Shown in pieces: positions 29,318 through 38,236 of a stretch of 64,000 bases of DNA (the first letter of the stretch is position 1; each line of letters opens with the position of its first letter). The notes under the pieces were generated by a model. It saw nothing but the letters and a program-made list of their open reading frames with translations, did no database searches and was not told the origin of the DNA. Source of the stretch: Kitasatospora paranensis (lineage in GTDB: Bacteria > Actinomycetota > Actinomycetes > Streptomycetales > Streptomycetaceae); assembly GCF_039544005.1 (NCBI RefSeq), contig NZ_BAABKV010000001.1:5828001-5892000 (forward strand). Direction: 5' to 3'. Made by a program: the position numbers and the translations under genes.

Positions 29318-29338
29318 GGCGGGGCCGGCGGCCCCGCC
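29318..29338 (-). terminator. terminator of the kinase/FHA gene cluster
   Basis: GGCGGGGCC and GGCCCCGCC form a perfect 9-base stem with a GGC loop, 11 bases beyond the stop of the FHA gene. It closes the seven-gene minus-strand run that begins near 40687. Confidence 0.7.
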
Positions 29339-29348
29339 CGAGGCTCCG

Positions 29349-31043
29349 TCAGGCGCGGTGCAGGGTGATCGTCGTCCAGGCACCGATGTGGACGCGGTCG
29401 CCGTCACCGAGCGGGATCGCCGTGTGCGGCGGCACCGGCTCGGCCCCGCCGTTCACGGTGGTGCCGTTGGTCGAGTCCTGGTCCACCAGCACCCAGCTGC
29501 CGTCCGGCTGTTCGGCGAGCAGTGCGTGCTGGTGCGAGGCGCCCGGGTCCTCCGGCGGCACCGACAGGTCGATCTCCGGGACCGTGCCCCGCTGCTGGCT
29601 GCGCCGTCCGATCCGCAGCTGGCCGCGGCCGGTCATCGGGATCCGGCGCTCCGGGCAGTACGGCGGGAAGAACAGTCCGGCCGCCTCCGGCCCGCTGCGC
29701 ACCATCATGTCGGTGAAGTAGTCGCGGTCGGCGCTCACCACCGCGATCCACTGGGTCCGGGTCGGCGGAGCCGGCGGCTGCCCGCCCTGTCCGGGGTGAC
29801 CCTGCTGACCGCCGGGCCGTCCGGGCTGTCCCTGCCCCTGTCCGGGCTGCCCGGCCTGTCCAGGGTGGCCGCCCTGCCCGGGGTGACCCTGCTGTCCGGG
29901 CGGTGCCTGCCCGGGTCCGGGCGGAGCGAGCCGGAAGGACGTGCCGAACTCGTCACCGGGAGCCCCCGGAGCACCGGGAGCGCCCGGAGCACCGTGCGTG
30001 CCGGGAGCCGCCGGGCGGGCGGGAGCGCCGGCCGTACCGGTGGCACCGGTCGTCGGCTGGGCATAGACCGGCCCCGTCCGCTCGTAGCCGTCGTGATCGG
30101 GGAACGGCTGCCCCGGGAACGGCCGCTCGCCGCCCTGCGGCGGCGGCCCGGGCTGGTCGAAGCCCTGCTTCTCGAAGGACGGCTGCTTGTCGAACCCGGA
30201 CTGCCGGTACGGGTCGGCCGGCGGCGCGGGGGCCGGAGCCGGGGCCGATCCGGCGGGCGGCGGGAAGCCGTAGCCACCCCGGCCCGCGGGTGCGCCCGGC
30301 GGTGCCGGGGGCGGCGGCGGGGGAGCGGTGGGCGGGGCTGCGGGCGCCTGCGGCCTGGGCGGCGCGGACAGGTCGTAGTCGTACCCGCACTCCTCGCAGT
30401 ACCGGCCGGTTTGCGGGGTCCGGCAGATCGGGCAGGTGACCAGCCCGGCGGTCACGTCGGGCGACCCGCCGCGCCGGCCGCCACCGCCGATGGACAGCCC
30501 GCCGAGCCCACCGCGCTCGAACCCGGCCTGCTCGTATTCCGGCTGCTGGTAGCCGGCCTGCTCGTAAGGCTGCTGCTCGTACGGCTGCTGCCGCTCGAAG
30601 CCCTGCCGCTCGTAGCCCTGGGGCTCGAAGCTCTGCCGTTCGTAGCCCTGCGGCTCGTAGCGCGGGGGCTCGTACGAGGGGTTCTCGAACGCCTGCGGGT
30701 CGTAGCCGTTGCCGCCGCGGGGCCCTCCCGGACCCGCTTGGCCTCCCGGACCGGGCCGGCCGCCCTGAGGTCCCGGACCCGGCCGGCCGCCGGGGCCACC
30801 GGTGTGGCCGCCGTGCGGGCCCTGCCCGGCGCCCGGTGCGCCGCCGGGCCCGGGCGGAGCTGTCGTGGGCGGCGGGGGCGGCGGATAGCCGGGGCCGGGG
30901 TTCTGGGCGGGCGCGCCGAAGGGCCCGTTCGCGGCCGGCGGCGCGCCCGGGACGGCGAGGCCGGGCGGCGGAGTCATCGGGAAGCCGCAGAAGTCGCACC
31001 AGTCCTCGGCCTGCGACTCATGGCCCCTAGGGCAGATCGGCAT
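29349..31043 (-). CDS. zinc-ribbon, disordered-linker, FHA-domain protein
   Basis: A 564-residue phosphothreonine-reader protein. It starts with a zinc ribbon (CPRGHESQAEDWCDFCG, residues 3-19), then a long disordered Gly/Pro region. A repeat of YEPQGYERQ/F-like units lies at about residues 125-180, followed by a second ribbon (CPICRTPQTGRYCEECG), more PGQPGQGG collagen-like repeats, and a C-terminal FHA domain (IGRRSQQRG, DPGASHQHALL, DQDSTNGTTVNG). FHA domains bind phosphothreonine, so it is the natural reader or substrate of the PknG-like kinase encoded upstream. ATG at 31043 follows GGGGGAC; a GTG at 31055 is the alternative. Last gene of the cluster. The much smaller GarA/OdhI is the FHA target in related organisms; this is a different, larger architecture. 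Confidence 0.9.
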   Translation of the reverse strand: MPICPRGHESQAEDWCDFCGFPMTPPPGLAVPGAPPAANGPFGAPAQNPGPGYPPPPPPTTAPPGPGGAPGAGQGPHGGHTGGPGGRPGPGPQGGRPGPGGQAGPGGPRGGNGYDPQAFENPSYEPPRYEPQGYERQSFEPQGYERQGFERQQPYEQQPYEQAGYQQPEYEQAGFERGGLGGLSIGGGGRRGGSPDVTAGLVTCPICRTPQTGRYCEECGYDYDLSAPPRPQAPAAPPTAPPPPPPAPPGAPAGRGGYGFPPPAGSAPAPAPAPPADPYRQSGFDKQPSFEKQGFDQPGPPPQGGERPFPGQPFPDHDGYERTGPVYAQPTTGATGTAGAPARPAAPGTHGAPGAPGAPGAPGDEFGTSFRLAPPGPGQAPPGQQGHPGQGGHPGQAGQPGQGQGQPGRPGGQQGHPGQGGQPPAPPTRTQWIAVVSADRDYFTDMMVRSGPEAAGLFFPPYCPERRIPMTGRGQLRIGRRSQQRGTVPEIDLSVPPEDPGASHQHALLAEQPDGSWVLVDQDSTNGTTVNGGAEPVPPHTAIPLGDGDRVHIGAWTTITLHRA

Positions 31044-31089
31044 CAGGTCCCCCACATTTCCAGCAGGTCCGGCCCCGGGAGGTGGCCGG

Positions 31090-32427
31090 TCATCTCTTCA
31101 CACGCACAGTCTTGGTGGATTTGGTCTCGAGTGTCATCGAGTCCGCCGCGCTCACGTTCTTACGGAATCGAACCGTACCCTCCTCCGCGTCGACCACGTC
31201 CACCACCTTCTGGAGCAGTCGGAAGGTGCCGTCGTTGCCGGTCGCGCGGGCGAGCCGGACGGCCGCGCCGAGCTTGGCGGTCGCCTGGTCCACGTCCCCT
31301 GCCCGGTGGGCCGCCAACCCCTCCTGGATGGAGGCGGCGAGCTCGGCCTGGCCGGTGTAGTGGGCGACCTGCTGGTTGATGCGGGTGGAGGAGGCCAGGT
31401 CGTCCGTCCACACGGCGCGGACCAGGCCCTGGGAGAGTACATCGGCCGTCCCGCCGGTCCGCGGGAGGACCAGGCTGATCCGGGCCGCCAGCATCTCGTC
31501 GCCGACGGCGGCGGCCGGCACCTCGATGCAGACGTGGTAGTCGCGGCTCTCGTCGCCCCAGGATCCGGTGGGGTAGTCGCCGGCCCGGGGCCCGGTGTCG
31601 GTGCGGCGGTCGGTGAGGTCCTCCACGGCCGGGGCGACCTGCTTGACGTACTTCACGACGGCGTTGGCCGGGGTCCAGACGCGCAGGGCGACGTCGGCGA
31701 CCTGCTTGTCCATGGCGGCCGCCATCATGGCCCGGAAGTCGTCGGCCAGGCCGGCGGGTTCGGCGACGATGTCGACGGTGCCCAGCAGGGCGGAGGAGAT
31801 CCGCCGCAGTTCGGCGACCTCCCAGTTGGTGCCGACGCCCCGGCAGTCGGCGGTGAAGTACCCGGCGGCCCGGTCCAGGACGTGCTGGAGCTCGGCCGGC
31901 TTCTCGTGCTCGTTCTTGCCGTCGGTGAGCAGGATGCCGTGCCGGATGGTGATGTCGGGTCGGGTCTCGAACAGACGGTGGGCCAGTGCGAGCCACGTCC
32001 CGATGGCCGTTCCGCCCAGCGGGGTGAGCTTGCGCAGGGCCTGCTTGGCGGCGGCCCGGGTGGTGCTGTCGGCGACGGCCAGCGCGCCGCCGCCCGGGTA
32101 GACCTCGGTGGCCTCGTGGGTGCCCGCGACCACGGCGAAGGCCACGCCGTCGCGCAGGGTGTCGATCGCCGCGGCGGTGGCCTCACGGGTGTTGCGCATC
32201 TTGGTGGGCGGGTGGTCCATCGAACCGGAGCAGTCGATCATGACGACCACGGCGGCGTCCGGGCCGCCGCCCTCCGCCGCTGCCGGCTGTGGCCGGCCGT
32301 CGACGCCGCTGCCGGTGGCGGCGACCGTCACGATCGCGTTGACCTCACGGGAGCCCTCGGCGAGGTACTCGTTCTGGAAGATGTCGACGGTGAAGTGGGG
32401 CGCGTTCGGCGTGGACGGACTTGCCAT
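31090..32427 (-). CDS. von Willebrand factor type A (VWA) domain protein
   Basis: A 445-residue cytoplasmic protein. The VWA domain occupies about residues 50-230 with an intact metal-ion-dependent adhesion site: VVVMIDCSGSMDHPPT supplies DxSxS, and ILLTDGKNEHE the later Asp. The rest is a beta-rich domain of unknown role (FTVDIFQNEYLAEGSREVNA before it; LRVWTPANAVVKYVKQVAP after it) and a helical tail. There is no signal peptide or membrane helix. ATG at 32427 fits the conserved start MASPSTPNAPHFTVDIFQNEY. VWA proteins encoded beside kinase and PP2C genes usually act as scaffold or regulatory partners; that role is inferred here from context. Confidence 0.9.
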   Translation of the reverse strand: MASPSTPNAPHFTVDIFQNEYLAEGSREVNAIVTVAATGSGVDGRPQPAAAEGGGPDAAVVVMIDCSGSMDHPPTKMRNTREATAAAIDTLRDGVAFAVVAGTHEATEVYPGGGALAVADSTTRAAAKQALRKLTPLGGTAIGTWLALAHRLFETRPDITIRHGILLTDGKNEHEKPAELQHVLDRAAGYFTADCRGVGTNWEVAELRRISSALLGTVDIVAEPAGLADDFRAMMAAAMDKQVADVALRVWTPANAVVKYVKQVAPAVEDLTDRRTDTGPRAGDYPTGSWGDESRDYHVCIEVPAAAVGDEMLAARISLVLPRTGGTADVLSQGLVRAVWTDDLASSTRINQQVAHYTGQAELAASIQEGLAAHRAGDVDQATAKLGAAVRLARATGNDGTFRLLQKVVDVVDAEEGTVRFRKNVSAADSMTLETKSTKTVRVKR

Positions 32428-32601
32428 GGCTTGAGGGCTCCTTCGAGCGGTCAGGCGGGTGGTCGTCGGTCGGTGCGTGGGCTGCGGTGTACGGGTGCGG
32501 TGCGTGCCCTGGACGGGGTGCACGGCTTGCGGGCGCGGGCGCTGCGGAGGGCCTTGCCGTGACCCGTGACCCGTGACCCGCAAGGGCGTGCCGTGGTGCG
32601 G

Positions 32602-33996
32602 TCAGCCGGAGCCCGGCGTCGCGGTGGGCGCGAAGGCCGGCATCGGCGGCATCGCCGGTGGCGGGGGAAGGTCGGGCAGCGGCGGCAGCGGGGGCAGGTC
32701 CGGCACCGTGACGTCGTGCCTGCCCCCGCCCGTACCGCCGCCCCCGCCCGTACCGGCCGGGCCGCCGGTGCCCGCCGCCGCACGGGAGGGGCCGCCGGCC
32801 GGCGCCGGGGTGTCCGAGGCGGGGCGCTGCACGGGCAGGTCGAGCAGGGTCGGTTCGTACTCCTCGACGGCCGGCGTGATGGGCAGGACGGCCACCGTGA
32901 TGTTGTCGTGCCCGCCCGAGGTGACCGCGAAGTTCACCAGCGCGCGGGCCGCGGCCAGCGGCTCCGTCCGCGCGTCCGTCCGGACGAAGAAGGCCAGGTC
33001 GGTGGCGGCCTCGGCGTAGTTCCACAGGCCGTCGGTGCAGATCAGCAGCACCCCGGGGACGTGCGGGGTGAAGGAGACGGTGTGCGGCAGGAGGTCCTCG
33101 GCGTCGGCGCCGAGCCAGCCCGTGATGGCGTGGGCCCGCGGGTCGGCGTACGCCTCGGCCTCGGCCATCAGGCCGGCCGACACCATCCGGGCGGCCCAGG
33201 AGTCGTCCTCGGTGAGCCGGTACGGCTCGGCGGACTCGCGGTCGTCCGGGATCCAGTACGCGCGGGTGTCGCCCACCCAGCCGATGGTGACCAGCCCGGC
33301 GGCGGAGACGGCGCTGACGTAGGTGCAGGCGGGGGCGTTGACGCCGCCGCCGGGCTGGGCGGGGCTGCGGCCGTCGTGGGCGAGGGCGGTGACCGCGCGG
33401 TTGGCGTCGCCGATCGCGCGGCGCATCGCCGCGGCCGGGTCCTCGCCCCGTTCGAGCGAGCTGAGCAGCGACTCGGAGGCGGCGTCGACCGCGGTGGCGG
33501 ACGCCTCGTCGGGCCGCGGCGAGGAGGAGACCCCGTCGCACACGACCGCGACAACGGCCGGTTCGCCGTCGGGCAGCGAGGTGCCGGCGATGGTGAACGC
33601 GTCCTCGTTCCGGTGGTGGCGCAGCCCGCGGTCGCTGACGCCGGCGACGCCGTCGAGGGCCTTCTCCTGGTGGTCGCGGGGCTTGGGCTGGGCCTTGCCG
33701 CAGGCCTCGCAGTACCCGTCGGGGGCCACCTCACCTGCGCCGCAGTGCGCACAGCCGCCCGCCGCGGCACGTCCGGGAGCGGCCGGGTCGCTCACCGTGG
33801 CCGGACCGCCCGATCCGCCCGATCCACCGGATCCACCCAACCCACCGGATCCGTCAGGCGCACCGGGCGCGGCCGCGGGGGCCGGGCCGGCGGTCTCCGG
33901 AGGGCGCGTCAGGTTCTGCCCGCAGGCTCCGCAGTAGGCGTCCTGGGGCTCCAGGCGCTCGGCACAGTTGGGGCACACGGTCTGCTGCTGCGGCAT
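32602..33996 (-). CDS. zinc-ribbon PP2C serine/threonine phosphatase
   Basis: A 464-residue protein phosphatase. N-terminal zinc ribbons: CPNCAERLEPQDAYCGACG (residues 8-26) and CAHCGAGEVAPDGYCEACG (about 82-100), joined by a Gly/Ser linker. The PP2C domain follows (about 110-370) with the metal residues in RHHRNEDAFTIA, VVCDGVSSSPRPDEAS, IGWVGDTRAYW, LLICTDGLWNY and SGGHDNITVAVL, all intact. The C-terminal 90 residues are Pro/Gly-rich and disordered, ending in PPLPPLPDLPPPP. It is probably the counter-enzyme to the kinase encoded just upstream; the gap to that gene is only three bases. Confidence 0.93.
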   Translation of the reverse strand: MPQQQTVCPNCAERLEPQDAYCGACGQNLTRPPETAGPAPAAAPGAPDGSGGLGGSGGSGGSGGPATVSDPAAPGRAAAGGCAHCGAGEVAPDGYCEACGKAQPKPRDHQEKALDGVAGVSDRGLRHHRNEDAFTIAGTSLPDGEPAVVAVVCDGVSSSPRPDEASATAVDAASESLLSSLERGEDPAAAMRRAIGDANRAVTALAHDGRSPAQPGGGVNAPACTYVSAVSAAGLVTIGWVGDTRAYWIPDDRESAEPYRLTEDDSWAARMVSAGLMAEAEAYADPRAHAITGWLGADAEDLLPHTVSFTPHVPGVLLICTDGLWNYAEAATDLAFFVRTDARTEPLAAARALVNFAVTSGGHDNITVAVLPITPAVEEYEPTLLDLPVQRPASDTPAPAGGPSRAAAGTGGPAGTGGGGGTGGGRHDVTVPDLPPLPPLPDLPPPPAMPPMPAFAPTATPGSG

Positions 33997-33999
33997 TGC

Positions 34000-36540
34000 T
34001 CACACCCACGTCCGGGGACGGGCCCGATTGGCCCGCTCCACCATGTCGATCCTCGTCTCGGCCCGGTCGGACAACCGCGCCATCACCCGGTAGGAGTGTT
34101 CCAGGGCGAACCGCAGTTCCCGTTCGTCCGCAGGATGCCCGAGCACCTGGTACGTATCGGCGTCCGCTGCCCCGGCGAGCGTCCCGCCCGCCCCTTCGGC
34201 GACCGTCCCACCCGCCGCTCCCGCTGCTCCGGCCGCTCCCGCCCCAGCCGCTCCGGTCCGGTCGGGGCGGCCGGCCCGGACCCAGCCCAGGGCGGCGTCC
34301 AGCACCTCGACCGTCAGTTCCGCCCGCCGCCGCGCATCCAGGGCGAGGCCGGTGAGCTGCTCCGAGCAGCGGACGAGCTCGGGCCCGAGCGGGTCGGCCG
34401 GGCCGCGGTCGCGCAGCCGGGCGCGGACGGCGGCGATCCTGGCCGCGGTCCAGTGCGCGGAGGACTCCGGTACGGCCTCCAGCGCGGCGACCGCACCCGA
34501 CCGGTCGCCGTCCGCCAGCCGCACCCGGGCGAGGCCGAACGCGGCGCCCACGTAGCCGTGGTCGGCGGTGGCGACCAGCCGGTGGAACTCGGCGGCGTCC
34601 GCGCCGTTGCCGAGGAGCTCGGCGCAGGCGGCGAGAGCGAGCTTGGGCGCGGCCTCGCCGGGGAAGGCGTCGTAGACCGCGTCGAAGGCCTCCGCGGCCG
34701 GGCCGGCCTCGCCCGCCGCCAGGGCGGCGACCCCGCGGTACCAGACCGCCCGCCAGTCGTCGCCGTGGTCGGTGGCGAGTGCGGCGAGCGCCTCCTCGGC
34801 GGCGTCCCGGTCACCGAGTTCGAGGTGGCAGCGCAGCACCCGCAGGCGCAGTTCGAGGGAGTCGGTGGCGGCTTTGCGCAGGGCGGCGAGGGCTTCGCCG
34901 GGCGTGCCGCCGGCCAGGGCGGCGAGGAACCCGGCGTTCGGGTCGGCGGGGTCCACCCGCGGGATGGGCAGGGCGAGCGCGGTGACGGCCGGTTCGGGAG
35001 GCCCCGGCCGGAGTTCGGTGTCGACGACGCGCAGCTCGGGGCCGAAGAGGGCGGAGAGGGCGGGCCGCGGGCGGCCGTCCTGGAGGCTGAGGATCTCCCG
35101 GAGCACGCCGGTGAGCTGGTCGGCCATCTCGTCGGCGGAGCCGAACCGGCGGGCCGGGTCCGGGTCGGTGGCCCGGACGAGCAGCCGGTAGTACGACTCG
35201 TAGCGGTCGAACAGCGGCACCTGCTCGGGGCCGGGCAGGTCGTAGCGGTGGGTGTCGGTGTAGCCCTGGAAGTCGAAGGAGAGCACGGCCATCGTGCGGG
35301 CCACGGTGTAGAGGTCGGAGGAGGGCGACGGCCCGTCGGTGGCGATCTCGGGGGCCTGGTAGCCGACGGTGCCGTAGATCGGCCCGTCGTCGTCCAGCCG
35401 GCGGACGGCGCCCATGTCGATGATCTTGAGCGAGTCCTCGCTCTGGATCACGTTGTCGACCTTGAAGTCGCAGTAGACCAGCCCGCGCGCGTGCAGGTAG
35501 CCGAGCGCGGGCAGCGCCTCCAGCGCGTACGCGATCGCCTGCTCGACCGGCAGCGGGTCCCGGCGGCCCTGCGGGGTGCGGCGCCCGTTGGCGATGTCCT
35601 TGAGGGACTTGCCGCCGACGTACTCCATCACGATGTAGCCGTCCGAGGCGCCGGTCCGCAGATCCGGGTGCTCGACGAAGTTGATGATGCGGACGATGTT
35701 GGGATGGTCGACCTCGGCGAGGAAGCGTCGTTCGGCCAGTGCCACCGCCAGCGCGTCCTCGTCGCCGGTGTCCAGCAGGCCCTTCAGCACGACCCATTTG
35801 TCGCTCACCCGGCGGTCGATCGCGAGGTAGATCCAGCCCAGGCCGCCGTGCGCCAGGCAGCCCAGTACCTCGTACTGCCCGCCGACCAGGTCGCCCCGGC
35901 GCAGTTTGGGCGTGAACGAGTACGGGGTGCCGCACTTGGTGCAGAACCCGTCGGGGCGGCCGGGGTCGCCGTTCTTGGACCGCCCCACCGGGCTGTCGCA
36001 GCGGCTGCAGAACCGCTTGCGCTCCGGTACCTCCGGGTTCGCCAGTACGGCCGAGGCGGGGTCGTGCCGCGGTACCGGCGGCACCTCGACCAGGCCCGCG
36101 CCGAGGTTGCCGCGCCGTCCGGTGCCGGTGGAGCCCCGGCTGCTGCGGACGGAGACCGACCGGCCGCTGCCCGTCCGCGTCGAGCCGTGCGAGCGTGAGC
36201 GGCCGGACATCGACCGCCGGGAGAACGAACGGGCCGACCCGGTCCGCGCGGAGGGCACGTGCACCGCGGTGGCCTCTCCCGCGGGGGCGGCCAGCCCGCA
36301 CTCGTCGCAGTAGCCGTCCGCGTCGATGGTGCCCGGGCAGTCCCGGGTGCAGCCGACCGGCCCGGCGGGCAGCGCCGGCGCCGCGCCGTTCGCCGCCCCG
36401 TCCGGCGCCGCGTTCCGCGCACTGCCGTGCGTGCCGGTGCCTGCGGCGGGCCGGGCGGCCACGCCGCAGTCGTCGCAGTAGCCGTCCGCGTCGATGACCC
36501 CGGTGCCGGAGCACTCGGGCCGCACACAGGCCTCACCCAT
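34000..36540 (-). CDS. pknG: PknG-type serine/threonine protein kinase
   Basis: A soluble kinase of 846 residues, domain order matching mycobacterial PknG: disordered N-terminus, rubredoxin-like zinc site, kinase, TPR. Extra N-terminal ribbons CVRPECSGTGV-DGYCDDCG and CTRDCPGTIDADGYCDECG (residues 5-90) precede the rubredoxin-like pair FCSRC and DGFCTKCG (about 185-215). The kinase core has VLGCLAHGGLGWIYLAID (Gly loop), VVLKGL (Lys), VYCDFKVDNVIQ (catalytic loop) and LKIIDMGAVRR (metal Asp in DMG), the PknG-type variants. TPR-like helices fill the last 300 residues. In actinobacteria PknG controls 2-oxoglutarate dehydrogenase through a FHA protein. The start overlaps the preceding gene's stop, implying coupling. 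Confidence 0.93.
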   Translation of the reverse strand: MGEACVRPECSGTGVIDADGYCDDCGVAARPAAGTGTHGSARNAAPDGAANGAAPALPAGPVGCTRDCPGTIDADGYCDECGLAAPAGEATAVHVPSARTGSARSFSRRSMSGRSRSHGSTRTGSGRSVSVRSSRGSTGTGRRGNLGAGLVEVPPVPRHDPASAVLANPEVPERKRFCSRCDSPVGRSKNGDPGRPDGFCTKCGTPYSFTPKLRRGDLVGGQYEVLGCLAHGGLGWIYLAIDRRVSDKWVVLKGLLDTGDEDALAVALAERRFLAEVDHPNIVRIINFVEHPDLRTGASDGYIVMEYVGGKSLKDIANGRRTPQGRRDPLPVEQAIAYALEALPALGYLHARGLVYCDFKVDNVIQSEDSLKIIDMGAVRRLDDDGPIYGTVGYQAPEIATDGPSPSSDLYTVARTMAVLSFDFQGYTDTHRYDLPGPEQVPLFDRYESYYRLLVRATDPDPARRFGSADEMADQLTGVLREILSLQDGRPRPALSALFGPELRVVDTELRPGPPEPAVTALALPIPRVDPADPNAGFLAALAGGTPGEALAALRKAATDSLELRLRVLRCHLELGDRDAAEEALAALATDHGDDWRAVWYRGVAALAAGEAGPAAEAFDAVYDAFPGEAAPKLALAACAELLGNGADAAEFHRLVATADHGYVGAAFGLARVRLADGDRSGAVAALEAVPESSAHWTAARIAAVRARLRDRGPADPLGPELVRCSEQLTGLALDARRRAELTVEVLDAALGWVRAGRPDRTGAAGAGAAGAAGAAGGTVAEGAGGTLAGAADADTYQVLGHPADERELRFALEHSYRVMARLSDRAETRIDMVERANRARPRTWV

Positions 36541-38055
36541 CGGATCCCCCGTCCTGCCGCCGGTCCGTCAGCGGCACCCCGTCCTGCACGCCGTCCCCCG
36601 GGTGCACGCCCTCCCCGCCCTGCACACCGTCCCCCTCCTGCCCACCGTCCGCGTCGCGCACACCGTGCGAGGCCGCGCTGCCCGCCCGCTCCACCACTGC
36701 GACGGCGGTACCCTCCGCAGGCGCTGCCGCGGCGGGGGCAGGGCCGGGTGCGGCCGGACGGCGCGCTGGAAGCGGGCCACCGCGTCGGCGGCGGCGCGCA
36801 GGTCGCAGGGCGCGCTCCACAGCAGCCAGCGCGCCTTCTCGAAGCGCTCGACGACCTCCGGGTCCTCCGTCATGCCGCGCCGCGAGGCCATCGCCCGGTA
36901 CGCCTCCAACCGGCCGCGCAGCTCGGCGCGGACGGCGAGCGGCTGGGCGACCTCGGTCAGCGAGTGCCGGGCCCGGCCGAGTTCCTTGGCGGCGGCGTCC
37001 TCCAGCGCGTCCAGCAGCGGACCGAGCCGGTACCACTGCCCGCTGTGCTGGAGCTCCACGGCCTGCGCGATCCGCTCGCGCAGGGCGGACGCCGGGCCGG
37101 GCACCGCCGGCACCTCGGTGGCCGCGATCTTCGCCAGCACCTCGCCGCGGGCCCGGCGGGCCTCGGCGAGCGTCGCGTCGGCGCGCTGCAACAGGTCGCC
37201 CACCTGCTGCAGCCGCTCGTGCGACTCGTCGCGCAGCCGCAGCAGGCCCTCCAGCTCCACCCGGACGTCGTCCAGGGCCCGTCCGGCCCGGTCGAAGCGC
37301 GAGGTGTCCACCGCGCCGCCCGCCCTGCCGCGCTCCGTCGCGTTCTTGCTCGTCTTGCCGTCACCGCTCTTCCCGTCCGGGCCCGCCGCCCCGGTGCCGC
37401 GCTGGGCCGGCACCCGGGTCGGCCGCCACAGGGCGAGCGGATCGGAGACGACCTCGGAGCGCTGCGCCGTCAGGTCCTCGGCGAGCCGGGCGAGATCGTC
37501 GGCCAGGGGGTGACCGCCGGGCCGGACGCCGACCGACAGCGCCAGCATCTGCACGCGGTGCAGTTCGGCCAGCAGCAGGTCGATCCGGGCGGGCAGCGCG
37601 GACCACACCGCGTCCACCGCCGTCACCACCTCGACGACGGCGCCGTACCAGGTGTTCATCCGCTCCAGCAGGTCGGCCAGGCTCATCCGCTCGACCAGCC
37701 GGGCCGGTCCGCCCAGGCGCACGGCGCCGTCGGGGAGCTGGCCGCCGGAGACGGTCACCGACTGGCCGCCCAGCAGCTCGCCCAGCTCGGCCAGTTCGGC
37801 GCTGCCGGGCCGGTTGCGGCGGGAGCGGACGGCCCGGGCCGAGGCGAGCGCCTCGGAGTACCGGTCGAACAGCGACCAGAGCACCTCCAGGCCCTGCCCG
37901 GCGACGGACCACCGCTCCAGCGTGCGGCCGGCCAGTTCGGCCCCCTCCAGCAGGCGCCGGCCGGGATGGTCCTGGAGGGCCAGCAGCGCCGCCTCCACGG
38001 CGTCGCGCTCGGCGCCCAGCCGCGCCAGTGCGCGGTCCACCTCCTCCCGGCTCAT
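36533..38055 (-). CDS. helical protein of unknown function in the pknG cluster, frameshifted near the C-terminus
   Basis: An unrecognised protein of about 507 residues, almost entirely helical, with Leu/Ala/Arg heptad-like stretches (LARLGAERDAVEAALLALQ, RVELEGLLRLRDESHERL, LLQRADATLAEARRAR). It has no membrane segment and no zinc ribbon. Its frame breaks at the GGGGG run 36734-36738 (plus strand). One extra base turns an Arg/Trp-rich tail into AAAAPAEGTAVAVVERAGSA and a stop at 36533, eight bases into the pknG gene. The restored overlap argues for co-translation with the kinase. ATG at 38055 (MSREEVDRALARLG) is used; a TTG eight codons upstream is the alternative. A scaffold or adaptor role is only inferred from position. 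Confidence 0.75.
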
Positions 38056-38236
38056 CGCCGGTCCGGCAGTTCCTGCCAACGGTCGTCCTCTCCGGTGCGG
38101 CTCGCCGCGGCGGGTGCGCCGGGCGGCTGGTTCTCGGTGCGGCCCGTGCGGCGGGCCTGGGTTGACGGTACTGCGGTGCGGTGACCGGCCGTACGGCCGG
38201 CGGGGGACCGGCGGCAGACCGGCGGGGGTGACGAGA

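Noticed and set aside
30541..30680. Regular repeats resembling a repeat array
   Set aside because: They are in-frame codon repeats encoding YEPQGYERQ-like units inside the FHA gene, not spaced CRISPR repeats.
32566..36198. 1210-codon plus-strand frame opposite the PP2C and kinase genes
   Set aside because: Very Gly/Arg/Val-rich with no domain. Its length simply reflects the absence of AT-rich stop codons opposite GC-rich genes.
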